Made by a program: the position numbers and the translations under genes
The notes under the pieces: generated by a model
Database searches by the model: none
What the model was told of the DNA's origin: nothing
The model's input: only the letters and a program-made list of their open reading frames with translations
Part shown: positions 15,790 to 24,434 of the stretch, one piece after another
Layout of the letters: every line of letters starts with the position of its first letter
Position numbering within the stretch: position 1 is the stretch's first letter
Source: Pseudomonadales bacterium
GTDB taxonomy: Bacteria > Pseudomonadota > Gammaproteobacteria > Pseudomonadales > UBA7239
Direction: 5' to 3'
Assembly: GCA_020443005.1 (NCBI GenBank)
Contig: JAGRJA010000398.1
Span: 1-33,795 of the forward strand
Length of the DNA: 33,795 nt

Positions 15790-17124
15790 TCAAAGTATAA
15801 AGCGACTGAGATCTTCGTCGTTGGCGAGTTCGCCAAGATGTGCGTTGACATAATCGGCATCAATCACAATTGTTCGGCTGTTGCTATCTGCACCCCGGTC
15901 TGCCGCGTCGAATGAAATGTCTTCGAGTAATCGTTCCATCACAGTGTGCAAGCGCCGGGCGCCTATATTTTCAGTTCTTTCGTTGACTTCCCAGGCGGTT
16001 CTGGCTATCTCGCGGATGCCTTCAGGGCTGAATGATAATGCCACATTTTCAGTGCCGAGCAATGCGATATATTGCTCGGTCAAGGATGCGTCCGGTTCAA
16101 CAAGAATTCGTTCGAAATCATCCGTTGTCAGGGCATCCAGTTCAACGCGAATAGGCATTCTTCCTTGCAGCTCGGGAATCAGGTCAGAAGGTTTTGCAAG
16201 ATGGAAGGCACCCGATGAGATGAAAAGGATATGATCCGTTTTGATCATGCCGTATTTTGTAGAAACGGTTGACCCTTCAATCAATGGCAGCAAATCTCTT
16301 TGAACGCCTTCGCGTGATATGTCGGTTCCACCACCCTCACTGCGTTTTGCAACCTTGTCGATTTCGTCGATGAAAACGATGCCGTTTTGTTCTGCACTCT
16401 GGATCGCCCGGTTTTTCAATTCATCCTCATTGAGCATTTTCATGGCTTCTTCATCTTTTGCCATTTTTAATGCTGCCTTGACCGTCATTTTCTGCCGTTT
16501 TTTGCGCTCACCGTTCATGGAGGAGAACATGCTTTGCAACTGGCTGGTCATGTCTTCCATGCCCGGTGGTGCCATGATTTCAACCCCGACCTGGGGTGCA
16601 TTGAGTTCTATTTCGATTTCCTTGTCGTCCAGCTCGCCTTCGCGGAGTTTTTTCCGGAACATCTGACGAGTGGTGTTGTCCTTGTCTTTTTCTGTTTCCT
16701 GCCCTCGGGCGGGGGGGAGCAGCACATCGAGAATCCGTTCTTCAGCATGGTCGAGTGCACGGTGCTCAACCTTGCTGATTTCCTGCTCCTTGACCAGTTT
16801 GATGGATACTTCCACGAGATCCCTGATAATGGACTCGACATCGCGCCCCACATAGCCGACTTCAGTGAATTTTGTGGCTTCCACCTTTATGAAAGGTGCG
16901 TTGGCGAGTTTGGCCAGTCGTCTGGCGATTTCGGTTTTGCCGACGCCGGTCGGGCCTATCATCAGAATATTTTTTGGTGTGATTTCATTGCGCAGTTTTT
17001 CGTCAATCTGCATGCGGCGCCAACGGTTGCGCAAGGCGATGGCTACGGCCCTTTTGGCTGCATTCTGGCCAATGATGTGTTTGTCGAGTTCGTGAACAAT
17101 TTCTCTGGGAGTCATGTCTGGCAT
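15790..17124 (-). CDS. hslU: ATP-dependent protease ATPase subunit HslU
   Basis: AAA+ unfoldase that feeds substrates to the HslV peptidase. The 444-residue product has N-terminal 'MTPREIVHELDKHIIGQ', Walker A 'GPTGVGKTE', the pore loop 'GYVGRD', a charged I-domain (about residues 110-240), Walker B 'GIVFIDEIDK', sensor 1 'LFISSGAFHLAKPSDLIPELQGR' and the C-terminal tail 'LSRFIL' that docks into HslV. It lies 58 bp after hslV in the same operon and should be under the heat-shock promoter upstream of hslV. No clear terminator was found in the 134-bp convergent gap with the 109-aa gene. Confidence 0.98.
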   Translation of the reverse strand: MPDMTPREIVHELDKHIIGQNAAKRAVAIALRNRWRRMQIDEKLRNEITPKNILMIGPTGVGKTEIARRLAKLANAPFIKVEATKFTEVGYVGRDVESIIRDLVEVSIKLVKEQEISKVEHRALDHAEERILDVLLPPARGQETEKDKDNTTRQMFRKKLREGELDDKEIEIELNAPQVGVEIMAPPGMEDMTSQLQSMFSSMNGERKKRQKMTVKAALKMAKDEEAMKMLNEDELKNRAIQSAEQNGIVFIDEIDKVAKRSEGGGTDISREGVQRDLLPLIEGSTVSTKYGMIKTDHILFISSGAFHLAKPSDLIPELQGRMPIRVELDALTTDDFERILVEPDASLTEQYIALLGTENVALSFSPEGIREIARTAWEVNERTENIGARRLHTVMERLLEDISFDAADRGADSNSRTIVIDADYVNAHLGELANDEDLSRFIL

Positions 17125-17182
17125 TGTGAACTAAAGCCCTGTTGGTTGATGCTTTTTAATGATGATTGGCGCTTGGTGCTGA

Positions 17183-17716
17183 TTACAACTCTTCGATGGT
17201 TCGGTTGTGGTTGGTGTAGATACAAATATCTGCAGCAATTTCCAGACCTTTTTCAACAATACTTCTTGCGTCCATGTCGGTGCACTGGATAAGAGCTTTT
17301 GCGGCAGACTGTGCAAACGGGCCGCCGGAGCCAATTGCAATCAGGTTGTCTTCGGGTTCGATGACATCGCCATTGCCGGTAATGATCAGCGAATGGTCTT
17401 TATCGGCAACAGCAAGCAGGGCTTCAAGGCGGCGAAGGGCGCGATCCGTACGCCAGTCTTTGGCGAGTTCCACGGCGGCCCGCAACAGTTGACCCTGGTG
17501 TTTTTCGAGTTTGGCTTCAAATCGCTCGAAAAGGGTGAATGCATCGGCAGTGCCACCTGCAAAACCGGCAATCACCTGGTTTTTGTAGAGACGACGAACC
17601 TTGCGCGCGTTACCTTTCATAACGGTGTTGCCAAGGGAAACCTGACCGTCACCACCGATGACAACAGAATTGCCACGACGAACAGAAAGAATCGTTGTAC
17701 CTCGGTATTGTTCCAC
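17183..17716 (-). CDS. hslV: ATP-dependent protease proteolytic subunit HslV
   Basis: Proteasome-like threonine peptidase that forms a dodecamer capped by HslU. Core motifs are 'GTTILSVRRGN', 'GGDGQVSLGNTVMKGNARKVRRL', 'FAGGTADAF' and 'AVELAKDWRTDR'. A GTG start at 17716 is chosen because AGAGG lies 6-7 bases upstream and the resulting 'VEQYRG' leader is a form I recall in other HslV proteins. The catalytic Thr is then residue 7 and needs removal of a six-residue propeptide, unlike the Met-Thr start of E. coli. An ATG at 17746 would lie at the predicted transcription start. The length is 177 residues. It is the first gene of hslVU. Confidence 0.96.
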   Translation of the reverse strand: MEQYRGTTILSVRRGNSVVIGGDGQVSLGNTVMKGNARKVRRLYKNQVIAGFAGGTADAFTLFERFEAKLEKHQGQLLRAAVELAKDWRTDRALRRLEALLAVADKDHSLIITGNGDVIEPEDNLIAIGSGGPFAQSAAKALIQCTDMDARSIVEKGLEIAADICIYTNHNRTIEEL

Positions 17717-17741
17717 AAATAACCTCTGGAAATTGTCTGGA

Positions 17742-17772
17742 ATCACTCAAGGTTGGGGTTATCTTGAGTGAT
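17742..17772. promoter_or_regulatory. Perfect 10-bp inverted repeat across the hslVU promoter
   Basis: ATCACTCAAG (17742-17751) and CTTGAGTGAT (17763-17772) are exact reverse complements separated by 11 bp. The repeat covers the -10 and most of the spacer of the sigma-32 promoter candidate. Neither direction has a following T-run. It could be an operator, or a hairpin in read-through mRNA from the upstream argS-SPOR transcript. Confidence 0.6.
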
Positions 17773-17778
17773 TTCAAG
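17751..17778 (-). promoter_or_regulatory. Sigma-32 (RpoH) heat-shock promoter for hslVU
   Basis: On the minus strand CTTGAAA (17778-17772), a 13-bp spacer and CCCCAACC (17758-17751) agree with the RpoH consensus CTTGAAA-N13/14-CCCCATNT in the full -35 and the CCCCA core. The start would fall near 17744, about 28 nt before the hslV GTG. hslVU is a classic RpoH target. Confidence 0.7.
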
Positions 17779-17789
17779 CCAATGGAGAA

Positions 17790-18359
17790 TTATTTTTGCT
17801 TCATGACCAACGGTTGAATGTTGTTTTCGGCGAGAATACTTCTCGCATCAGAAAGGCGGGCTGTCGAAGTAAAGGGGCCAACGATAACCCGGTGCCAGGT
17901 GTCGCCGTGACTGCCGACGGTTTCTACCTTGACATCCATACCCATCAGGATGAGTTTTGCCTTGAGTGCGTCGGCATCCTTGTAGTTGCGGAAAGAGGCT
18001 GCCTGCAGCAGGTAGCTGGTTGGGGGTTCATTTTCCTGTGCAGGGGTGCTTTCAATGGTCGTGGTTGTCGGTTCGTCGACTGATTCGACGATTTCCTCGC
18101 TTTCCGATAACCGGGTATAAAACTCAAAAATCGGCTTGGAAAGCTGTTTGCCATCGGGTGCGGCCTGTTTGATGTTGTCGGCAAGCTCGCCAGCTGAGGG
18201 AAGTTGGGTGTCGGGTTGTTTTGCCAGCCAGACCAGTGAGGCGATAAAAGCGCCTACCACAAGGCCGGTAAATAACCATACCCAGCCGGGTGCACCGGAT
18301 GACTTGCGTTGGTTGCCTCTTCGGGCTGGTGCTCTCTTTCGGGTTGCTTGTCTGGACAT
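17790..18359 (-). CDS. SPOR-domain cell-division protein, FtsN-like
   Basis: A 189-residue membrane protein probably acting at the division septum. The basic cytoplasmic N-terminus 'MSRQATRKRAPARRGN' is followed by one membrane segment ('WVWLFTGLVVGAFIASLVWLA', about residues 27-47), a Pro/Glu/Thr-rich linker and a C-terminal SPOR domain ('SYLLQAASFRNYKDADALKAKL...VIVGPFTSTARLSDARSIL') that binds denuded peptidoglycan glycan. The ATG at 18359 avoids overlap with argS. FtsN occupies the same place before hslVU in E. coli, but this protein is shorter, so FtsN-like is safer than ftsN. It lies 40 bp after argS. Confidence 0.9.
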   Translation of the reverse strand: MSRQATRKRAPARRGNQRKSSGAPGWVWLFTGLVVGAFIASLVWLAKQPDTQLPSAGELADNIKQAAPDGKQLSKPIFEFYTRLSESEEIVESVDEPTTTTIESTPAQENEPPTSYLLQAASFRNYKDADALKAKLILMGMDVKVETVGSHGDTWHRVIVGPFTSTARLSDARSILAENNIQPLVMKQK

Positions 18360-18399
18360 GGTTTTCAGTTGTCGCTCTTGTCGATGGAATAATAACGCA

Positions 18400-20163
18400 T
18401 TACATGGATTCGGGCGCAGAAACGCCAAGCAAGTGAAGTGCGTTATACAGCACCTGTTTGACAGCGATGCTCAGACTCAGGCGGGCGTTACGCAAGTCGG
18501 CATCTTCTACCAGGGTTTTGTGCGCGTTATACCAGGTGTGAAATTCACTGGCCAAATCACGCAGGTAATTGGTCAGAAGGTGAGGTTCGCCCTGCAGCCC
18601 GGCATTGAGCAGGACTTCTGGATAGCTTGCCAGCAAGGACATCAGCCGGATCTCGGATTCCTCCTTGAGGGTACTCATCGCCGCCAGACCCTGTTCCCTG
18701 TTCCAGGGGGTATTCTGTTCTGCAGCCTTGCGTGCAACGCTGCAGATACGGGCATGGGCATACTGGATATAGTAAACAGGGTTGTCCTTGCTTTGCGATG
18801 TAGCCAGTTCGAGATCGAAGTCCATGGGTTGTTCGCAGCGTCGGGTGATGTAGAAAAAGCGGGCAGCATCGTCGCCAACTTCATTTCTCAGTTCCCGAAG
18901 CGTAATGAAAGAGCCGGAGCGGGTAGACATTTGAACCTGCTCGTTTCCACGATAAAGTGAGACGAATTGAACCAGTCGAATGGTCAGTTTTTCTGCATCG
19001 AGTCCCATGGCGGTCAATGCCGCCTTTACCCGTGCAATATAGCCATGGTGATCGGCACCCCAGATGTTAATGATCTGGTCATAGCCTCTTTCAAATTTAT
19101 TGAGGTGGTAGGCGATGTCGGATGCAAAGTAGGTGGCTTGCCCGTTCTCGCGGATAACCACGCGATCCTTGTCGTCACCAAAACGGGTAGAAAGAAACCA
19201 TAGTGCGCCATCCCGTTCTTCAATATAACCGGCATCTTCCAGTTTTTTTACAGCCCGGTTGACAAGGTTTTCAGGCGTTGTCAGGGATCGCTCTGAAAAC
19301 CAGTGCTGGTAACTTACACCGAATTCGGCGAGGTCTTCCTTTATATCGTTGAGAATACCTTTGAGCCCGGTCTGAAAAACCAGTTCATAATTGTGTTCAC
19401 CCAACAAGGTTTTACAGCGTTGTATGAGTGCATCGATATGCTGCTCCTTGTCGCCGCCTTCAGGTTCATCGGCAGCAATATGGGCAAACACGGCTTGGGT
19501 ATCGTGCCGAAACTGTGAGCCAGAGGCAGCAAACAGCGTTTTGGCATAGTCGACAATGTAATCTCCCTTGTAGCCGTTACTGGGAAAGGCCAGTGTCTCC
19601 CCGCACAGTTCCAGATAGCGCAGCCAGACGCTGGTGGCCAGAATATCCATCTGACGGCCGGCGTCATTGACATAGTATTCCCTGTCAACGCAATAGCCGA
19701 TGGCTTCGAGCAGGTTTGCGTAAGTGGCGCCATAGGCTGCCCCGCGGCCGTGGCCAACATGAAGGGGGCCGGTGGGGTTGGCCGAGACAAATTCCAGCTG
19801 GATTTTTTGCCCGGCGCCCTGACGACTTTTGCCGAAGTCATTGCCCAAAGACAGAATGTCGCTGACGACCTGATGGATGCTGCTTTCATTCAGGAAAAAG
19901 TTGATAAAGCCCGGGCCGGCAATTTCGGTACGCTTGACCGAAGATGACGCGGGCAGGGCCGCTACAATTTTCTGTGCCAGTTCCCTGGGGTTGCTGCGTG
20001 CCTGTTTAGCAAGAACCAGTGCCAGATTACTGGCGAAATCACCGTGGGTTTTGTCTTTGGTTCGTTCAACCTGTATGGTGTTTTTAATGCCGCGATCAAG
20101 GACACCTTCTTCGATCAGTGTACGAATGGCGTGGTCAAGAAGCTGGGCAACGAGTTCTTTCAT
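18400..20163 (-). CDS. argS: Arginyl-tRNA synthetase
   Basis: Class I synthetase that charges tRNA-Arg. The 587-residue product shows the N-terminal Add-1 domain, 'EFVSANPTGPLHVGHGRGAAYG' with the HIGH-type motif, and 'QMSTRSGSFITLREL' at the site of the KMSKS loop, which is degenerate as in most ArgS. The C-terminal anticodon-binding helical domain is also present ('YIQYAHARICSV'). ATG at 20163. It is first in the argS-SPOR-hslVU block and has a good promoter of its own just upstream. Confidence 0.98.
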   Translation of the reverse strand: MKELVAQLLDHAIRTLIEEGVLDRGIKNTIQVERTKDKTHGDFASNLALVLAKQARSNPRELAQKIVAALPASSSVKRTEIAGPGFINFFLNESSIHQVVSDILSLGNDFGKSRQGAGQKIQLEFVSANPTGPLHVGHGRGAAYGATYANLLEAIGYCVDREYYVNDAGRQMDILATSVWLRYLELCGETLAFPSNGYKGDYIVDYAKTLFAASGSQFRHDTQAVFAHIAADEPEGGDKEQHIDALIQRCKTLLGEHNYELVFQTGLKGILNDIKEDLAEFGVSYQHWFSERSLTTPENLVNRAVKKLEDAGYIEERDGALWFLSTRFGDDKDRVVIRENGQATYFASDIAYHLNKFERGYDQIINIWGADHHGYIARVKAALTAMGLDAEKLTIRLVQFVSLYRGNEQVQMSTRSGSFITLRELRNEVGDDAARFFYITRRCEQPMDFDLELATSQSKDNPVYYIQYAHARICSVARKAAEQNTPWNREQGLAAMSTLKEESEIRLMSLLASYPEVLLNAGLQGEPHLLTNYLRDLASEFHTWYNAHKTLVEDADLRNARLSLSIAVKQVLYNALHLLGVSAPESM

Positions 20164-20204
20164 GAAGGTCAGAAATTTATAGGCAGCAGATTAATAAGGG
20201 CGCT

Positions 20205-20233
20205 ATTATCCCCGCTTGAATCCAGAAAGCCAA
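20205..20233 (-). promoter_or_regulatory. Sigma-70-type promoter for argS
   Basis: On the minus strand TTGGCT (20233-20228), a 17-bp spacer and GATAAT (20210-20205). The start site would be near 20198, about 35 nt before the argS ATG. Confidence 0.6.
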
Positions 20234-20317
20234 TGCCTTACTTGTGACACGAAGCCTTTTTCCACAGCTTTGTTCTGTTTCACCCGTACAGGTTTTGAGA
20301 GTGACAAAAGTCCGAGA

Positions 20318-22000
20318 ATGAAAATCACACAGTATTTTTCTTTTTTTTCTATTGCCTTGCCTGTTGTGCTCGTCACTTTGTATTTCTGGGTTTTTGTCTG
20401 TTATGCCGTCAATGCACCCCAGCTCGACGATTATATGGATCTGCTGGTGGTTATGCCCGATTATGTTGAAGCGGCAGGGCTCAGGCAAAAATGGCACATC
20501 CTGTTTCAACAGTATCATGAACATCGTTACCTGACCGGACATTTACTGTCTGCACTTTTTGTAGAGATTTTCGGTGTGCTTGATTTCAGGTTTCTGATGG
20601 GAGCGGGCAATCTGGCCTTGCTGGGTTTTGCGGTTTTGCTGGTCAGGGAGTTTTCAGGTGCTGGATACCGTGCCGTAATGATGCCGGTGACGGCCTTGCT
20701 GCTCTTTAACCTGCAAGCACAGGGCTCCATGTTCTGGGCGACCGCCGCCTGGGCGCACTATGCCTTGCTGTTTTTTTCGATGGCTGCCTTTACCTTGATT
20801 GCTGCCGAGAAGGCATTGCATCGTTACATTCCGGCTTTTGGATTTTGTGCATTGGCGGTATTTACGCAGGCAAACGGGTTGTTTGTTGCTGTCCTCGTTG
20901 TGTTTTTTTGCCTGTTTGAATTTTTTGATAAAGAAAGCCACAAGGCGTGGCCGTTACTCGTTTTCTGGCTTTGCGCGGCTAGCTTGATGGGCGCGGCCTA
21001 CTTTCACGATTTTGATACAAGCCAGCGTGTTGGAGAAACCCATTTGTCCGTGCCGGATCAGGTTCGGGCAATTGTAGAGCACCCCTTGAATGTACTCATG
21101 GGGTTTTTGCTGTTTCTCGGAGGCGTTTTTGTCGATATGGATGACCGGGAAAATGTGCTTGCCCTTTTGTTTGGCTGTTTTAGCGGGGCGATGGTTGTCA
21201 GCGCATTTTGCTGGCTGGTTCTTTGTTACAAAACCCGGAAGTTGTACCCCTTGAAAATGTTGATGCTTTTGATATTTGCATCAGCTGCATCGGTTGCATG
21301 CCTTCGTGCATCTGTGATGGGCGTTGACCAGGCATTGCAGGGGCATTACAAGATCTATTCGCTGATTTCTGTTTTGTTTGTTTTCTTTGTGGCGCTCCTG
21401 TGGGCAGAACGCCATTCTGCGCGCACCCGCTTGCTGTGCAATGTTCTGGCGTGCCTGATGGCAGCGGGGGTCTACGGGGTATCCTGTGCGACAAATTTGC
21501 CGGGAGTCGAGCAAAAGAGAACAGCGATTGTCGATGACTTCAATTACTGGCTGGAAAGAAACAACCTGAAGAGAGCTTCCGTGCGTTTCTTTGTGCCGCA
21601 GTACAACAGGAAGCTCAACAGGGCAGTAAGCGTCGGCGTCTATTCGCCGGAGGTTTTGCTGTTGCCTTCACGACAGGTAGCTGTTTTTCAATCGGTTGAC
21701 GCCTGCCCGCAAGGGCTGGTTGTCGCAGAGGGGCTTGCATTGAGCTATAAACCGGGCGCGTGGGGTGTTGCGGTTCGTGGTGAAATCCCTTTTGATGTCG
21801 ACAGGGACGAGGGCCAGGAAGTCTGGCTGTGTGCTGGCAAAACTGTCTTTTATCTGGCTTTGGCAGAAAGAAATTTGCAGTGGTCTGAGGGTGCGCGCGG
21901 GCGGGTTTCGGTGGATGTTCTTGTGCCCAGGGCGCTGTTCCCGAAGCACTTGCGCCCGGAGCGCATTGAGTTGATGATTCGGGGTTCCTACGAAAAGTAG
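20318..22000 (+). CDS. Multi-pass membrane protein of unknown function, possibly GT-C-type
   Basis: I do not recognise a named family with certainty. The ATG at 20318 gives 560 residues. The frame is open back to 20216, but that part lacks a ribosome site and conserved look. About ten hydrophobic segments fill residues 1-400, followed by a soluble C-terminal region of about 150 residues, predicted extracytoplasmic. The first long loop carries an Asp pair in 'NAPQLDDYMDLL'; an acidic pair in loop 1 is typical of GT-C glycosyltransferases that use polyprenyl-linked sugars, so a role in glycan or lipid modification is plausible but unproven. The gene sits between argS and priA and its 3' end overlaps priA by 13 bp tail to tail. 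Confidence 0.85.
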   Translation: MKITQYFSFFSIALPVVLVTLYFWVFVCYAVNAPQLDDYMDLLVVMPDYVEAAGLRQKWHILFQQYHEHRYLTGHLLSALFVEIFGVLDFRFLMGAGNLALLGFAVLLVREFSGAGYRAVMMPVTALLLFNLQAQGSMFWATAAWAHYALLFFSMAAFTLIAAEKALHRYIPAFGFCALAVFTQANGLFVAVLVVFFCLFEFFDKESHKAWPLLVFWLCAASLMGAAYFHDFDTSQRVGETHLSVPDQVRAIVEHPLNVLMGFLLFLGGVFVDMDDRENVLALLFGCFSGAMVVSAFCWLVLCYKTRKLYPLKMLMLLIFASAASVACLRASVMGVDQALQGHYKIYSLISVLFVFFVALLWAERHSARTRLLCNVLACLMAAGVYGVSCATNLPGVEQKRTAIVDDFNYWLERNNLKRASVRFFVPQYNRKLNRAVSVGVYSPEVLLLPSRQVAVFQSVDACPQGLVVAEGLALSYKPGAWGVAVRGEIPFDVDRDEGQEVWLCAGKTVFYLALAERNLQWSEGARGRVSVDVLVPRALFPKHLRPERIELMIRGSYEK

Positions 22001-24228
22001 GGGTCGATATCAATGTGCCAACGACATCTGTTTACCGTTTTTTCCTCTTCAAGGTAGAGAAAGCACTTGTCAAGCCCGGCGTGCAGTGCTTTTCTGGAGC
22101 GACACCACAGGGTTAATTCATACCGATAAAAACCGGCTCTTTTCTCGGCAATACAGGGCAGGGGCCCGATCAGCTTGATGGCTGGCGAAGTCTGTTGCAG
22201 TTGTTTTTTGACATTGGCAAGCCATTGTTCTGCCTGCCCGGCTTTTTTTGCTTCAGCCCTGAAAATTGCCTGATAAGTGAAAGGCGGCAAGTCGAGCAAT
22301 CGTCGCTCTTGTAAAAGTGACCGGGCCAGCTGATGGTAGCTTTCGGTTGTCAGGGTTTTCAGCAACGGGTGGGTGTGATAACGGGTCTGAATAAGCACTT
22401 TCCCTGGCTTTCCCGTTCTTCCTGCCCTGCCCGAGACCTGAGTGATTAGCTGGGCCATGCGCTCCGCGCTGCGAAAGTCGGCGCTGAAAAAGCCCTGGTC
22501 AGCATCGACGATCGCGACCAGCGTCACATCTGCGTAGTGGTGTCCCTTGGCGAGCATTTGGGTGCCGAGCAATATCATGGGTTGGCCGGAAGCGATGGTG
22601 CTGTTCAGTTGTTCCCAGTCGGATTCCTTGCGGATGCTGTCACGGTCGATTCGGAGGGTGGGGAAATCGGGAAAATGTTGTTGCAGGAAATCCTCACTGC
22701 GCTGGATGCCCATCCCGACAAAATCCGGTTTCGGGTTATGGCAGGAAGGGCAGGCGGTCATCAGTGTTTGCCTGAAGTCACAGTGGTGGCAGCGCAGCAG
22801 GTTTTGTTTGCGGTGAACAGTCAGTCGGGTGTCACAGTGTGGGCAGGTGGCCACCCAATGGCAGTTGCCGCATATCAGCGCGGGGGCATAGCCGCGGCGG
22901 TTAAGAAATACCAGCACCTGCTGCCCTGCTTCCAGTTGGTTTCTTATATTTGTGAGCAATTTGGCTGAAAAGCCTTGCTCAAGCGGTGCGGTGCGAGTGT
23001 CAATCAGTTCAAACGCAGGCGGGCTTGCGCGACCGGCCCGCTGAAGCAGACGGATATGTTTGTAGCGCCCATCCAGTGCGTTTTGCAGGGTTTCCAGAGA
23101 GGGTGTTGCACTCCCGAGAACGATGGGAATATTTTCGAGTTGTCCGCGGACAACGGCGAGATCTCTCGCTGAATAGCGGAAATTATCCTGTTGTTTGAAA
23201 GAGGTATCGTGTTCTTCGTCGACAATCAATATGCCCGGATTCTTCAGCGGAAGAAAAACCGCAGAGCGGGTGCCTATAATAATGTCGGCTTCTTGTGTGG
23301 CGGCGGCCTGCCAAACCTGAAGGCGTTGCCTGTCGGTAAGGCCGGAGTGGTAGCTGCACGCCCTGCGATTGAATCGGGCTGAAAAGCGGGCCAGGGTTTG
23401 CGGGGTGAGACCGATTTCAGGCACAAGTACCAGTGCTTGCCGACCCTGCTTCAGCACGCTTTCAATGACCTGAAGGTAAACCTCGGTTTTACCGCTGCCG
23501 GTAATGCCGTCGAGTAAAAAACACTCAAAACCCCTTGCACCGGTGATGGCATCAATGGCTAGCTGTTGTTCTTTGTTGGCCTTCAGCCCGGGCTCTGCGG
23601 TGACTGCTGTCTCTGCGCCAGTCAACCTGTTGTCGATGTCGGTTGTCAGGTCTTCAGAAAAAGTCGGTAAAGGTTCAATCAGTTTTTTTTGATACAGGGC
23701 GCGAATGGCGTGTTCTGAAATGCCGGCATCACTTATTTGCCGGGTGCTGAGCCCGGGGTGGCTTCGGATAAAATCCAGTGCCGCTGACTGGCGTGGCGAA
23801 CGCTTCAGCGCCTGTTCCGGCAAGCCCTTGCCGTGCAAGGAAAGTTGCCAGTGGTTTGTTGTTTTGGGTTTTGGTGAGCGGGTCTTGCAAAGCAGCGCGG
23901 GCAACGCGGTATGTAACGCCTCTCCGTAAGGGTGATGGTAGTAGCTGGCTGCCCATTGAAGGAGTTTCAGTTGTTGGCTGTCAAGAACGGGCTGCTTGTC
24001 GAGAATCGATAGTGCGCTGCGCAGTTTGTCGGCTGGCAGGAGGCTTTGGGTTTTGCTGCGAAGCAGTATGCCAACCATTTGCCGGTTGCCGAAAGGCACT
24101 TTTATTCGGGTGCCGGCGGCAAGTATCCCGGCTTTGTGTGTGTCGAGATCATCAGGCGGCAGATAGTCGAAAACCCTTCGTAAAGGAACAGGAAGCGCAA
24201 TTTCAAGTATCGGGCGAGGTGGCGTCAT
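21988..24228 (-). CDS. priA: Primosomal protein N' (replication restart helicase PriA)
   Basis: 3'-5' DNA helicase that recognises stalled forks and reloads the replisome. The 746-residue product has an N-terminal 3'BD ('ILEIALPVPLRRVFDYLPP'), Walker A 'LDGITGSGKTEVYLQ', DEAH-box variant 'VDEEHDTSFKQQD', eight zinc-binding Cys in 'CGNC...CPHCD...CHHCD...CPSCH', and helicase motifs 'GTQMLAKGHHYADVTLV' and 'QVSGRAGRTGKPG'. Complete and of normal length. The last 13 bp overlap the convergent membrane-protein gene. ATG at 24228. Confidence 0.98.
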   Translation of the reverse strand: MTPPRPILEIALPVPLRRVFDYLPPDDLDTHKAGILAAGTRIKVPFGNRQMVGILLRSKTQSLLPADKLRSALSILDKQPVLDSQQLKLLQWAASYYHHPYGEALHTALPALLCKTRSPKPKTTNHWQLSLHGKGLPEQALKRSPRQSAALDFIRSHPGLSTRQISDAGISEHAIRALYQKKLIEPLPTFSEDLTTDIDNRLTGAETAVTAEPGLKANKEQQLAIDAITGARGFECFLLDGITGSGKTEVYLQVIESVLKQGRQALVLVPEIGLTPQTLARFSARFNRRACSYHSGLTDRQRLQVWQAAATQEADIIIGTRSAVFLPLKNPGILIVDEEHDTSFKQQDNFRYSARDLAVVRGQLENIPIVLGSATPSLETLQNALDGRYKHIRLLQRAGRASPPAFELIDTRTAPLEQGFSAKLLTNIRNQLEAGQQVLVFLNRRGYAPALICGNCHWVATCPHCDTRLTVHRKQNLLRCHHCDFRQTLMTACPSCHNPKPDFVGMGIQRSEDFLQQHFPDFPTLRIDRDSIRKESDWEQLNSTIASGQPMILLGTQMLAKGHHYADVTLVAIVDADQGFFSADFRSAERMAQLITQVSGRAGRTGKPGKVLIQTRYHTHPLLKTLTTESYHQLARSLLQERRLLDLPPFTYQAIFRAEAKKAGQAEQWLANVKKQLQQTSPAIKLIGPLPCIAEKRAGFYRYELTLWCRSRKALHAGLDKCFLYLEEEKTVNRCRWHIDIDPYFS

Positions 24229-24434
24229 GCAGGGCAGTGTAATCGCTTGTTTCCTTGCTAGAAACCTTCAATATGAAAAGTTCTGTCTTGAGACTAAACT
24301 TCGGAAGGATTTTTTGACATAATGCGCCCTTTTCGCCACTCCGCATCTTTTTTGGCGGGGGCTCTCCCTGAAATCGGGTTTTATCGTATCACTCACAGAG
24401 TGGCTAATTTTGCCATTGGACAGGACCATAAAAC

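Noticed and set aside
16534..17292. 252-codon plus-strand frame opposite hslU
   Set aside because: Shadow of hslU and the hslU-hslV gap; no ribosome site or family features.
24229..24434. Promoter or leader structure in the priA-pckA gap (TTGACATAAT string)
   Set aside because: TTGACA abuts the TAAT, and no properly spaced -10/-35 pair or convincing hairpin could be built on either strand.
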